From Rhodosorus marinus (Eukaryota > Rhodophyta > Stylonematophyceae > Stylonematales > Stylonemataceae): a DNA stretch of 64,000 nucleotides. A program made the position numbers and the translations under genes. Within the stretch, counting starts at the first letter, position 1. Each line of letters starts with the position of its first letter. The notes beneath the pieces are model-generated. The model made no database searches and had not been told where the DNA came from. It saw only the letters and a program-made list of their open reading frames with translations. Where the stretch lies: positions 1,488,001 to 1,552,000 of the forward strand of contig JAMWBK010000007.1 of NCBI GenBank assembly GCA_029953675.1. Reading direction: 5' to 3'. Of the stretch, positions 32,809 to 43,797 are shown piece after piece.

Positions 32809-33544
32809 ATGACGGATGGATGGCTTCGTACGACTGAAGAATGGGATAAGAGAGTATCGTATGCTGTGTGGCGTTGGTATCAGGACAAGATTGGACGGAA
32901 CGTTCCGTTGAGGGTTTTGGAGTGGACTGGCCACGGGGTTGTGTGGTATTTGTGTGTACTGGCTGGTTTTTTTCTAGTTAAGGATGCTAGGCCTGGGTTT
33001 TATGCTCTCATGGGTAATCTTTTCGTTGGGTTATCGACGGACTTGCTGATTGTTGTAATCATCAAGCCTTTGGCTAGAAGAAAGCGGCCACACTACAACC
33101 CAGGGAAGACTGAGCTGTCCCTTCAGAGTGTGGACAAGTTCTCGTTTCCATCGGGGCATGCTACTCGTTGTGCAATGGTCACTGGACTGGTCCTGCACGG
33201 TTACCTTGTATACAAGATTCCGTCGGAAGCGCTCGTTTGGGCTACAATCTTGTGGGCCATCACGGTAGGCCCGAGAAAAGCATAACATCCTCACTCGCAC
33301 GCTAGCATGGGCTCTTGGGCTCTTCTTTCTGTACTCACAGGAAATCTCTTATCGCTCTGAAAAGGTCATGGAATCGCGAGTCATGCTTGGGAGGCATCAC
33401 GTACTGGATATAGTTGGAGGATCGTTGCTCGGAAGCCTCAACGCTGTTTTCGTTAGCAGGTTCTTGTCGCTCAATGCATCGTCGGCGCCGGCGCTTCGAG
33501 ATCAGCTCCTTGCGATCGCGATTCGAACGTTCCTGAGAAAATAG
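32809..33544 (+). CDS. PAP2-family lipid phosphatase (polyisoprenoid/presqualene diphosphatase type)
   Basis: PAP2 enzymes remove phosphate from lipid phosphates; the short six-helix type acts on isoprenoid diphosphates such as presqualene or farnesyl diphosphate. Exons 32809-33264 and 33365-33544 (intron 100 nt, phase 0), 211 residues. The three catalytic motifs are all present: KPLARRKRP (C1), FPSGHATR (C2) and, in exon 2, SRVMLGRHHVLD (C3), with the catalytic His in both C2 and C3. Hydrophobic segments surround them: VVWYLCVLAGFFLV, LFVGLSTDLLIVVII, VTGLVLHGYLVY and VLDIVGGSLLGSLNAVFV. The N-terminal TDGWLRTTEEWDKRVS matches the soluble head of PLPP6-like proteins. An endoplasmic reticulum location is typical. 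Exact substrate is not shown by the sequence. Confidence 0.88.
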
Positions 33545-33726
33545 AATGAGGAGACCACGCACAGTTTCTAAGGTAGGGCCCAATAACGCACAAGGAAGAA
33601 ACTGTCCTTTTGCGTGCGGGTCTTTGGCTTGTCTTTTTTTGTTTTTTTTTGACTTTTTGTAAATATAGCTGTGCCGAATATGTGTACAGAGGTGACCCCT
33701 ATGGTGTTTTGCTCGAGTCCTTTTCT

Positions 33727-35385
33727 TCAATCGTCCCCAGAGATCTTATCCATTATCCATCTGGGAGTAATCTCCGGGACCTGGTAAGCTCTATTCGCCA
33801 ATGCGACTTTCTTTTTCTTTCGCGGAATTTCTTCTGCGTCCTCCCGTAGGACATACGCTTCTCCATCCTTTCGTGCAGGGTATCTAGTTAGCACTTTCCC
33901 TCCGCCGAAGGTAATCTAGGAGCCCAAAGGGAGGAAGGTGTACACTCTTTGAGAGACCAGGCGAGAGGACGGGATGTGGTCCCTTGGGTTGTGCGCTCAC
34001 CATAGCTTGTAGTTCCTGTCGGGAAGGAAGCTGATTCTTGTACGCGCCAAGGTAGAAACTCATTTGAGAGAACATTTTCACTCTGGAACATCGAATATGC
34101 TTCCCTCTTCCGTCGAGCTCGAACAGGTCCGCCGGCGGCCATTCAGGCACTAGGCTCGCGGCTGCGGTGCTAACCCAGTTGAAAGTGACAATGACTTTGC
34201 CACTCACCATGGCCTTCAGCAACTTGCCGGTCCGTCTCGGGCGTTCTAGCGTCGTCTTAACCCCAGTAACCACGTGCGTTACGCTCTCAAGGACATCTGA
34301 AACGACCCTGGTCTTTAGCCTCGAAGCTACCCTGATCAGCTCTTCCTTTTCTTTCGGCTGGAGTCCTGTAGGCATGATGACAACAGGTTCCATTCTTGGT
34401 CTCCTCCGCTTCCTGTGAGGACTAGGACTGCATTCGAGGCATTGAAACTTCCCCAGTGGAGCACCTTGAAGTGGAGGCTCGTGGCAGAACAGGTGCACTG
34501 ACCTCTCGCACTTGTCGCAGCGAAGGAGATCACCATTTCTCTGTGAACACTTGTAGCACGGCTGTTCCAGTCCTTGAGAGAAGACTATACAGGAGTCTCC
34601 CTCACTGCCGTGGGCTGGCTCCGGATGCACCGGACCCAGATCTATATGCTCGGGACACCAGAGCTCATAGTTGTCTTCGTTCAGGACGATATTGCGGTTT
34701 CCCAAAGAACAGGGAAGGTGGTAGACGCGCGGACATCCCCTCTTGCTGCATCCTGGCGAAGGGGAAGTAGAACCGTGCTCAGAATCAGTCTTATGGTTCT
34801 ATACGATCATGAGTTTTCGATGTTCTTACTGATTGTTGCGCCGAACTTGCCACAGGTCACGCAAAGCTGCCTCTTGCCCCGCTCAATTCCCGCTTTCAGA
34901 CCGACTATTCTGCCAGTAGCTCTATTGAAATGAACCTCTGGGCTCCATGATGCGCATCCTTCGTGAACAGCTACTGTTGCACCGTTCTGCATCTCATTTC
35001 TCGCGAGCTTTCCCACCACAGCAGATAGACCACTCTCTTCTCCGGAGCAAAATGCGCACTTGCTCGAGTTTGATGCTTGCACCGGTTCGGGGCAGGCATG
35101 AGCAAGAATCTCGGGAGGAATCTCTTCAATTAAGCACCTGATCTTCTCCAGTCCCTCAATAACCCTGTCCAGCTGGGGAATGTCGTTCTCTCTCAAACTC
35201 CTCCTCGTCGTAGGCTGCTTACAAAGCGGGCACTTCCTGCTCACCCTTAGTCCATGCTCTATACAAGCCCTACAGAAAATATGCCCACATCCCGCCAGCG
35301 AGCATGAATCAACCATAGGACAAAGACATATCGGACACTTCAGCTCAACCTCCAACACCTCCAGAGCTTCCAAAAGTTCCCCCAT
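33727..35385 (-). CDS. BRCA1/BARD1-like protein: RING, ePHD, extra PHD, tandem BRCT
   Basis: Plant BRCA1/BARD1 proteins form an E3 ubiquitin ligase and bind phosphoproteins in DNA repair. Exons (minus): 35385-34830, 34752-34001, 33915-33727; introns 77 and 85 nt; phases match; 498 residues. RING finger at 17-55 (CPICLCPMVDSCSLAGCGHI). Extended PHD at about 110-221, from KCAFCSGEE through CVTCGKFGATIRCSKRGC to YELWCPEH, split by intron 1. A second, classical PHD at 251-293 (CYKCSQRNGDLLRCDKCERS). First BRCT from about 310, with VTHVVTG and VTFNWV; second BRCT completed by exon 3 (ITFGGGKVLTRY ... PRWIMDKISGDD). Plant BARD1 has RING-ePHD-BRCT-BRCT; the extra PHD is unusual. Without exon 3 the second BRCT would be truncated, which supports the third exon. 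Nuclear. Confidence 0.87.
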
Positions 35386-36119
35386 TTTTCTCTCCTTCCT
35401 CTCAGAGAAAAGAATCAAGAAATCAATACTCAGCGAAAACACCCTCCTTTGTAGCTACTTTGTCCTTACATTGCTCCTATCTTATCTCGGCCCTCCTTCA
35501 CCCTCCCACCCTCTCCCCCTCTCCAAACCCAAAGCCAACACCCCCAAAAGCTCTTCTCATCGACCAGTTTATCAATACCAAAAAAGTTCTGATCCATTAA
35601 ATTTCTCGGATGCACAACCATACGGATGCATAACAACTGAAAATTAAGAAATCAAAATTCATAAAACTTCCCGGGAGATTGAAGGGTCTTCAATCAATAT
35701 TATATATTTAGACAATTATTAGCTTAAATATAGGAACTATAATATTGTATTTAATAAATAAATTCGGTTTACCGCGAGTTTTCAGATTACTCAGCGCAAT
35801 AATGATTATCAATCATTATTGCGCTGAATCGAGCACGATCAACGGGATGCGACGGGTGTTGCTCAGATTACGATTACCGTGACTGTAAGAAGGAGAGTCC
35901 TTTGCTTAATCTGCAAGGAGCCGTGGTGCCCTTACCTTAGCTTGAGAAAAGCCGGCAAAAAATTGCCCTCAACCAACCCCCCCCCCGCGCTCGATGCTTT
36001 CTTGCGGTGATCGGAGTTGTAGTCCGCCTTGCGAACAAGGCAGGCATAATGCATAATGCTGGGGACTGCTTGTGGATTCGATGGGATGGGTGTTGATGGT
36101 ACATTTACAAATGGATATT
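35386..36119. other. Intergenic, AT-rich
   Basis: 5' flank of the BARD1-like gene and 3' flank of the next minus-strand gene. An inverted repeat lies at about 35797-35825 (GCGCAATAATGATTAT facing ATCATTATTGCGC), able to form a hairpin. No gene seen. Confidence 0.4.
35797..35825. repeat. Near-perfect inverted repeat, hairpin
   Basis: CAGCGCAATAATGATTATC is followed almost at once by its reverse complement AATCATTATTGCGCTGA. The arms are about 14-16 bases with almost no loop. It could be a transposon relic end or a transcript-end hairpin. Confidence 0.6.
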
Positions 36120-38094
36120 TTAGTGCTTCTCAGCGGCGTCGAGTTTCTGGTAGAGGTATTCACAAGTCAATCTCAAACGATCGATCTCCTGTTCCAGGAG
36201 GGGTTCTGGAGTGGGGCCTTTGTTGCCCCTGAGGCGGACGATGGAGGCGTCGCGTTTTGCCACGGCGCTGCGCAGCTTGGTGTTCCTCGCCTTGAGCTCC
36301 TCCAGTTCCTTCCTCAGTTTCTCGCAGTTTTCACAGGCCGCGGTATTCGTCCTATTAGTTGTAGTCGGAACCTGCAAAACGGTGCTCTAGGTGAGATTCT
36401 TGGCTCCACGGGTTTGGGGCTGGGGAGAAATGGGTTTACCCTTTTTACATCTCCTCCTTTTACTCCGGGGGCGAATCTTACACCGGGTTTTTGAATGGGC
36501 GAAGGGGATGCCATCCCCTCAGCGCCCTCCAGCGGGACTATTTGATCCGAGTTGAGGTTGATAAAGTGATTTGCTTCTGCCGGGGTGGGTGACAATTTTG
36601 GCTCTTGGTTCACGTACGAATGCAAAGCCTCCGTGTTAAGCCTGGATTTCTGAACAAGCTCCATCTCCAGCTCTTTCACAATTGCCTCAGCACGTCGATC
36701 CTCCTATGGCGTCATGAGGCAAACGCAACTTCATATGAGACTTCAAATCCGAGTAGGGGCACCCTTTCGGCGGAAATGCTCAACCTTACCTCTTGCTCAT
36801 CGAAGTACGATTGGTCTTTGTGCACTGACGCTCGCACAGGGGACTGTTGAAGAGAAAACAAAGAAAGCAGACGTCAGCAAGACCGGAAAATTCAACGAGA
36901 TCGATGACCTCGACTGTTTGACAGCTTTGATGCATTGGGACTGTACAGTGGCGCTCTTTTCGGGGGAACATGGAGGAAGCGAATCCACAGGTGTTGTCTG
37001 CTGGTCCTGCACGGCTAGAGGAGGTACAACTGGCTCCGCTATCGACGAAGAATTCTCTCGGAGGCTTTCTTGCTGCGTATCGGGTTTCGAGGCAGAATCC
37101 AATGATAAATCTTGGTCAACCTCGTCGCTCTCAGCCAGCTGTTCTGCGGTTTCATCGAGCATGTCGTCGTTGCCAAGCTTCTGTCCTCCTTCCGGGTCTC
37201 TGGAATCAACCGTTGGCTTCTCCGGTTCAGCCCTTCCCATATCATCGTCCTCGACGATAGGCTGCTTCGTTTGTAGTCCACTTTCATCTGGGGCATCCAC
37301 TACCTCACTGGGAGCTTCAGTTACTTGCGAGAGCGGCTTGTCCGGAGTATCGGGTACTTCGTCGATCACTCCCACCGGCTCCTGGGCGACAGCATGACTC
37401 CGGTCCTCATCCACAAGCGAAATTTCCTCGCTGATGCTCTCATTCTGCGTGGATGGAGCGTCCAGGTTCGATGGTAGCGCCGAACTATCATCCGCGAGCT
37501 TATTAGAGGCACCCCGAAAGTCCTGCTCTCCAATTCGATCAAATCCAGAAGTTTGGTCACCCGTGATTTTCTCCTCGTTCATGGCTGTTCTTGATACCAA
37601 AACTTGTGGTTTCTCTACACTCAGCCTGTCGGCTTCAACTTCAACTCCAGTATGAGAGTCCCAAGTTTCCATCGGAGCCGAAACCCCCTCGCTAGTGTTG
37701 GCCTTCTCCTGCTCATCGATTCTTCCTGCTTTTTGCATCACAGGAGACAGTCCCGGGTCTTCAGTGCTTCGCTGAGTATGATCAGCCTCAACCAGCTCTT
37801 GATCAGTAACCTGTGGCTGTGCTTCTTCAGGTTCAGGTCTGATATACAGCAACAACAAATTCCAGGCAGAAGATTTTTCAGTACTCGCCGACTTGAAGCC
37901 AGCAAAATGGAATTGAGTCCGTTCCAACTTGTGCATCTAGCGTACGTGTTCAAAAACTTCTCTCTCATATTCACCAGATCCCTGACGCTCTTCATAACCT
38001 TGTCCCTCTTCTGTGGATCCATCCTGGCCAGCCTCTCTGGTGCCCATGGAGGCATCGACTTGCAGGAAGAGCACATCCCACATCGTTTCTTCAT
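36120..38094 (-). CDS. Acidic nuclear-type protein with half CXXC-like motif and C-terminal coiled coil
   Basis: Exons (minus): 38094-37946, 37838-36884, 36843-36790, 36703-36440, 36371-36120; phases match; 557 residues. The N-terminus reads MKKRCGMCSSCKSMPPW, resembling the first half of a CXXC zinc finger (CGxCxxC), but the second Cys cluster is not seen. After a basic helix (MDPQKRDKVMKSVRDLVNMR), a long disordered, strongly acidic region rich in Glu, Asp, Pro and Ser fills exon 2. Exon 3 (18 codons) and exon 4 are more mixed, with EDRRAEAIVKELEMELVQKS. The last exon has CENCEKLRKELEELKARNTK, a CxxC followed by a coiled coil. The exon 2 donor (GTCTTG) is non-consensus, so that junction is the weakest. 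Function unknown; a chromatin or scaffold role is inference. Confidence 0.62.
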
Positions 38095-39071
38095 CCTCTA
38101 TAAACCTCAGCAGATACTCAGCACCAAAAAAAACAACGAAAAAAGTCAAAAGAGAAGAGAAAAACCCTTCCCTCACATACAGAAACACCCGCTTTTTTCC
38201 ATAAGAAAAACAACATCCACAAACCTCAACACACACACCAGAGATTCCTCTCCTATATCATTTTTCGCATCTGATCCACTTTCCTGTCCATACCTCCCTA
38301 ACCATCCCCACCAGGCCAAACCAGACCAGACCAACGCCAGACCATACTATATGCCCCAGTCCAATCCTCTTCATCCCCAGAGAAGAGTTACCAATCCATA
38401 TCAGTTGACAAGAAACGCCCCCTACAAGAAAACAGTATAAAAAAAAAAAAACGACCGGTGCGTCCCTTTTCTAAGCTTGACATAAAACTCCTCAGCCTCC
38501 TGGCCTAAAAATAACGAAAAACCACTATGTTTCGAAATCAAGGTCTATACACTAAATATAGAATATTGTACTATATATTTATCTTAAAATTGAATCTAGA
38601 TCTTAATATAGACTAGAAGATCATAAAATATGGAATTATTCTAATCTAGAAAAAATTACAAATTTAGAAAATTATGTACTTGATAATATGAAATAATCTA
38701 ATTATTAGGTTTACTCACTTTAGATTAAGAATTTGTTTCTAGTTTTAGTGAGATTTGTTTTGTCACTCTCTCTCATCTGGAATCTGTTGACTGACGCAGT
38801 ACTCTGGTAAGGAGTTGGTTACTTAACGAAGAAAGGAGCTGTTGGAGGTCGGGAGCAGGTCTGAGAGTAGTGTTGGTTAGATATGTATACTTTTGAAGGG
38901 TTTATGGTATACTGGAAGTTGAGTTAAGTATGGTCGGTCCATGAGGTGTGATGGACCGATTCATGGTGGAGGAGTAGGAGGTCTGTTTCGATGTTTTAGG
39001 GGGAGGATTCTCGTTTCGCTTTTTTAGCTTGCTTTTTTTTGGCAGCGAGGAATGCGACGCAGACTTGGACA
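38095..39071. other. Divergent intergenic region, AT-rich
   Basis: Between two divergent genes. 38500-38760 is AT-rich with many TATA and CTAGA words. A poly-A run lies at 38440-38452. No gene seen. Confidence 0.4.
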
Positions 39072-40718
39072 ATGAAATACTCTGCGGTATGGGCGAAGAC
39101 GCTTTCAGGGCTGCTTACGGTTGTGGCTTGCACGCTCTCATTTCATGAGTCGGGAATGCATCTTAAGCACTTTAGGCGCCCTGAGGTTTGTGATTTTCAC
39201 ACCAGTCGGCTGGGCTTCCTTGGATTGCTGTTTGGCAGAATTTGAGCTAAGGCGTGCCCTGCTCCTCTGATGATCGCTCTCTTGTGACTCGAATGATTGT
39301 TTTGTCATCAGATGCAAGTCAGAATTGTCCGAATACTGGGAATGGTTCCTGTGTACTCGATTACGTCCTGGCTTTCGCTTGTTTCAACTACGAATGAGTT
39401 CAGGCTAACATTGGACTTGATTAGAGATCTTTATGAGGCGTTCGTTATATACAACTTTATTTCTCTCTTGATTCGAATGGGAGGCGGTTGGAGGAGGACA
39501 ATATTTTATCTCGAGGTAATCCCTTAGGCCTTACCAGACTTGCTCCGGAAAAACCGCGGAGAAAAGCTTCTGTGCAGGAGCGTTCGAGCTTTCACTGAAT
39601 GGATTTTTTCTGTACCCAAATGAATTGACCTCAGGATCAACCGAGGGCTCCGCACTTCTTCCCGCTGAAATTGTGCCTTCCCCCGGTGCAGCTCGGTACG
39701 CAGTTGCGGGGCTTCAACTGCATTGTACGCATCTTTGGGAAAAGACCTCGTTCTAAGCAGTTCCGACCGTTTTCGGTTTCCAGGTCAGACCTTTTTGATA
39801 CTGACGAGGGCAGCTGCGCTGCAATTCGTGCTCATCAAGCCCCTTAACGGTCTGCTGCTTTTGATGGCGCACCAGAAAGGAGGCCTGTTCGGAGGGTTCT
39901 TATCAGTCAGCGCTGTAAAAAGAATTGCTGCAATCACTGACAACCTGTCTATTTCGGTAAGGAGCTGGTTGATTAATAGTTTAATCTTGTTCCAAGTTGT
40001 TGCCTTGTTTGATTCATGATCTCCGAAATCATGTACCTAACAACGCACTTGCGTTTTACAGGCGGCCCTGTACAGTCTAGTTATGCTGCATACGGCTCTC
40101 CACAATCTTCTCGAGAAGTACCATCCGCTGCCAAAGTTTTGGGCAGTCAAGATGGTCGTATTTTTCTCCTTCTGGCAGGGAGTCGTACTAAATACGATGG
40201 TTAAGGTTGGCTTTATTACTGACGTCGAGGGCTTTCCCGCGTCTGCTCAGGTATCGCCTGGCCCGTTCATTCACCTGTTCTCTGCATTTTCCATGAAAAC
40301 TGACCCTGCTCGGTGGGGATGTATCTGTAGGTATCGGGTATCCAGGACGTTCTAATTTGCCTGGAGATGGTGGTTGCGGCGGTCTGCCATACGGTCGTCT
40401 TTTCCTGGCGTGAGTGGCAGGATGTGGATGATTTATATGATGAAGCCGAAAAGAAACCGTTGATTGCGTAAGTACTGATTCATTCACCGCAGTGCTGAGC
40501 CATGGTTTGTTGGGTGATTCATCCGTTCAGTGTCTGATCGAAATGTTTGTTGTCTTTCCGATAACCCTACAACGAGCAGCAAGATCCTGAAGGTTGTTGA
40601 CTTTCGTGATTTCCTAACCGACTGGAGAGACACCGTCTCCGGTGATGGCTACGAGTACGAGATGCGACAAAATGAGCCGAGGAACATGTATAGTAACAAG
40701 TCGTACACTAATATCTGA
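39072..40718 (+). CDS. LAZ1/TMEM184 (organic solute transporter alpha-like) membrane protein, seven exons
   Basis: The OSTalpha/TMEM184 family (plant LAZ1) are seven-helix proteins of the vacuole and endomembranes, linked to brassinosteroid signalling and cell death in plants. Exons 39072-39185, 39312-39515, 39635-39695, 39784-39956, 40062-40250, 40331-40467 and 40580-40718; all phases fit; 338 residues. Family hallmarks: HLKHFRRPE joined to MQVRIVRILGMVPVYSITSW, then RDLYEAFVIYNFISLL, QTFLILTRAAALQFVLIKPL, and LHNLLEKYHPLPKFWAVKMV with FWQGVVLNTMVK. The short third exon reads QPRAPHFFPLKLCLPPVQL, the usual Pro-rich loop. The C-terminal tail is soluble. The start 39072 is the first ATG in frame. 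Confidence 0.88.
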
Positions 40719-41829
40719 CGTGCTTAACAGAAACAAGTCAATGAACTATTTACGTGGAATGGTCCGTGCCCAGACCCTCCAGAAGAGGACCTACTTGGTT
40801 TTCACGTTCGTAGGCAAGGTCAGGTTGGTCCGGCCTATAGCTTCATTACTCCGAGCATCACCCTGGTTAGTGGGACCAGTGCTTCCGGGTTCGGGTTTGC
40901 GTTGTCGGATCTGCTACTTCTGGGTCGTCGCATGAGGAGCACGAGGGCCACCGCCAATAGCTCTACCTACACTCCACCAAGACTGGACTGTTCCTGAACT
41001 AGGCAACATGCTTGGGATTTCGCATCCGTGGCGCAGGTGTCTCGATCGACGCCGAGAAGGTCGCGCCGTCGAATCGATTGAACATCCAACTTTCAAATGC
41101 GATCACGGGGATTTGTTCTTGTTTCTTGCTCGGTGATCAGTTAGCCGCTCAGAGTTGGCCTGTCTGTGATGCAGAAACAGCTTTGAAGCAAACCACACCC
41201 GCGACGTTTCGGCGATTATCCGTATCGGGTGTGGAGCCCCAGGGAAGATTGCAGAGTGAATGCCCTGAGCGTGTCTTAGTTGAAATCCAAGTTTTCGGAA
41301 GCACCTCGGATAAAATCAATCGCATCCAGGGCTTCTGACATATCGACGCCTAAAACAGTTCCACAGGCCCCGCGCTCACAATCTCCCCAGTCCAGGCGGC
41401 TCATTAGCTTCACGACCTGACCACTGGAGTCATAAAAATCTCATCATGATGCTCACGGCACATCAATGCCTACCAGCTCCACGAGGACCACGTCACACTC
41501 TCCACGTCCCGGGGGGGCTCAATGGCCTTAACGTCTGCCAGGTAAAAGTCGAAGATCTCTTCCTGCGGCTTTTTTTTCAGATCAATGCCTACCAGTTCCA
41601 CGAGGCCAACGAACACAATGTCCCTCGTGTCCCTGTCCTGGGGGCTCAACGGTTTCACCTCTGTGTCAGGTTAACTCAAATGAAATCTCAAGGTGTCATG
41701 GTCAATCGACAAGCAGCGTGCTTGAGGAGTAAAGGAGGTGGGTGGGGAAACTGAGCTCGTGGAGGAGAAATTGAACTGGGAGACTGTGGACAGAACTGAA
41801 TTCCCGTCCTTAAGCTTCTCGTATTGGTG
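40719..41829. other. Intergenic with minus-strand repeated coding-like blocks
   Basis: 40740-41340 shows mixed open frames without a recognisable product. 41290-41660 on the minus strand holds three diverged copies of a block reading like DIVFVGLVELVGID, CDVVLVELVGID and ACGTVLGVD; see the separate repeat entry. No complete gene is called. Confidence 0.4.
41290..41660 (-). repeat. Three tandem diverged copies of a coding-like unit
   Basis: Read on the minus strand, copies near 41645-41580, 41530-41465 and 41405-41340 encode related text: TRDIVFVGLVELVGID, GECDVVLVELVGID and RGACGTVLGVDMSEALDAID, the last running to a stop (ENLDFN then TAA) near 41279. The first two copies share the DNA word ATCAATGCCTACCAG on the plus strand. 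The first two are in different reading frames of the same strand, with a run of G (plus) between. This could be a real gene with repeated exons or a decayed one. Confidence 0.4.
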
Positions 41830-42837
41830 ATGGTAGGTTTTGTTGGTTTGATTCCAGTTGGATTGGAACGTCCCATGAGAGTGAGGAGGAGATGTGAGAC
41901 TGAGGATGCATTGAGAGTGAGGTAAGGTCGATGAACTTTTTCGATTATTGGCCTCTAGGCTGATGACGCTTGTTTGTTGTTGGTCAGGTATTCGACGTTT
42001 GCGGAGCTAGCGGAGGCGATTCAGAGTATTCGTGATGATCCGCTGGCTTCGGATGGGGGGAAAATTGTACATTACAGGGGCAACCCTAGGGCGAAGCTTA
42101 TGGTGATGGATCGATCAGGAAGATGACGGAGACGAGGCTCGAGCCAAGAGCTGGGTTTTAAATGCCAATATCCTCTATTCTTTTATCTTTGTCTAGGTTG
42201 TCGGTGAGGGCCCTGGAGAGCAGGAAGACATTGAGGGAAAGCCGTTTGTGGGGAGGTCGGGAAAACTGCTTGACAGAATTCTTCGCTCCGTTGAGCTTGA
42301 CCCTGAGGAGGACGTCTACGTGACGAATACGGTGAAGCGGCGGCCGAAGGACAACCGAGACCCAACGGTTTGTTGTAGCCAGATAGAGGTCTCCATGTCC
42401 AAAGCAAACCATATCTGAAACTTCGTTCTTCACGATATTCACAGAGGGATGAAATCGAATGGTACCTTCCTTACCTCAGCGAGGAGGTACGTCTAGTCGA
42501 CCCCCACGTCATCGTATGCTCCGGAAAAGTTGCAATGACAACTGTCCTACCGGAAGTTGACAGTCGAATCTCAAGGGTGTGTTCAAGCTCAGCGATTCAA
42601 CCCCAAGTTCGCTTACGTTCTCGGTTCAGTAAGCTTATCACTCTTCGCTTATTCGATCGCCGGTAGGTTCGTGGACAGTGGTTTAATCGATGGGATAGAC
42701 TGGTTATGCCAGTCTTCCATCCATCTTACTTGCTGCGGAATCCGAGGTGGGAGGATGGTTCACCAAAGGCTTGGACGTGGAAAGACTTTTGCAAGATCAA
42801 AAGGAAACTGAACGAACTCGAAGGCAGCTCTGAGTGA
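41830..42837 (+). CDS. Family-4 uracil-DNA glycosylase-like protein, plastid-type leader
   Basis: Family-4 UDG removes uracil from DNA. Exons 41830-41921, 41988-42101, 42197-42367, 42445-42576, 42667-42837 (the second exon end is near 42102); 226 residues. Core motifs: VVGEGPGEQEDIEGKPFVGR at the start of the fold, GKLLDRILRSVEL, YVTNTVKRRPKDNR, and the active-site loop MPVFHPSYLLRNPRW. Family-4 enzymes usually hold a 4Fe-4S cluster with Cys at NVVKCRP; here that position is Arg (KRRP), and the other usual Cys positions are also not Cys, so the cluster seems lost. The leader MVGFVGLIPVGLERPMRVRR has an early Phe and is basic, suggesting plastid import. An internal ATG at 41875 is an alternative start. 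Confidence 0.82.
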
Positions 42838-43482
42838 CCCCCTGGGAGCTCACTCAGCGACCCGTGGGAACGGCCTTTGGATTCTGCTGCTTAGGATACA
42901 GAAAATTCGTTTTTGTGTTTATTTCTTATTGCGTTCATTCTTATTATTAAATCATGCTGCGAGCGAATGAACCACGTTCGCAACCAAAGTTTCAGTCTCT
43001 ATCATAATATGAACTAGAATAAGACGGACTTATGGTTTCCAACCGGGACTAGTGGGAGGGTCTCAAACTCCCAAATCTTTGGTTCCTCTGCTATATTCAC
43101 TAGTATGTACAGAGACCCTCTAGCCCGCAATCTTCTCCACTAAGAGCCGTAACCTTCTCGTGTGTCTCTTATCTCCACACTTGACTGCGGAACAAGGAAC
43201 TCACCAGACATAAACACAGACAAGGTCAAAAAAAAAAAAAAACAGCAAAGCAAATTGGCACATGGACATTCACACACAGACATAGTGTGGACAACAGAAA
43301 CACATCACATAAACACAACAACCCAGGAAGATAACTACAGGAATTCACAATGCCTCAACGGTTCTTCCACTCTCAGTTACTATTCACAAAGGCAAAGGCC
43401 CAACGCCCCAACTCAACCGAGTTCGCAACTACTGCTGGCAACCCCCGGGCAAACAGAGCAGGTCAGCTTGCTGCTAGGCAGC
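42838..43482. other. Intergenic, A-rich patch
   Basis: Between convergent genes. A-rich run at 43229-43243. No gene seen. Confidence 0.4.
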
Positions 43483-43797
43483 CTAGACAGCGTGCTGAGA
43501 AGTCTCTGCGGTGACCAAGTCCAGCAACGTTGCAGCCCTCAGAAGCACCTCAAACCTCTGCTTCATGAGTTTCCTCGCCAGTTCTTCAGACAGACCGTTG
43601 ACCGGTTTTCGGTTTGCCTTCTTGTCAATCTTCTTCGTTACCCGAATAGTCTCCGCTGGTGGGGGATACCCCAACAGCTTACCCTTCTTCCATCTCACTC
43701 CGCACGCATTACAAAGAGTCTTCGGCCCATGAGGCCCAGCCCTCCACAGCGGCGTCTCCGTTCTCGCACACACCGTACACTTCCTACCCGTCGACAT
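43483..43797 (-). CDS. GATA-type zinc-finger protein
   Basis: Single-exon gene of 104 residues. The N-terminus is one complete GATA zinc finger: [20 protein letters not shown] followed by [20 protein letters not shown], with the CX2C-X18-CX2C spacing of plant-type class IV fingers. A basic segment ([17 protein letters not shown]) and a helical C-terminus follow. GATA factors bind WGATAR sites; in plants and algae many respond to light or nitrogen. The small size and lack of an activation region suggest it works with partners or as a small DNA-binding adaptor, which is inference. The start is an ATG right before the finger. Confidence 0.88.
   Translation of the reverse strand: MSTGRKCTVCARTETPLWRAGPHGPKTLCNACGVRWKKGKLLGYPPPAETIRVTKKIDKKANRKPVNGLSEELARKLMKQRFEVLLRAATLLDLVTAETSQHAV

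Noticed and set aside
33884-34000. Read-through C-terminus of the BARD1-like exon 2
   Set aside because: It ends in non-BRCT sequence; splicing at 34001 to exon 3 restores a complete second BRCT.
37604-38440. Long plus-strand frame of 278 codons
   Set aside because: It is antisense to the acidic CxxC/coiled-coil gene, lacks a recognisable product and has poor composition.
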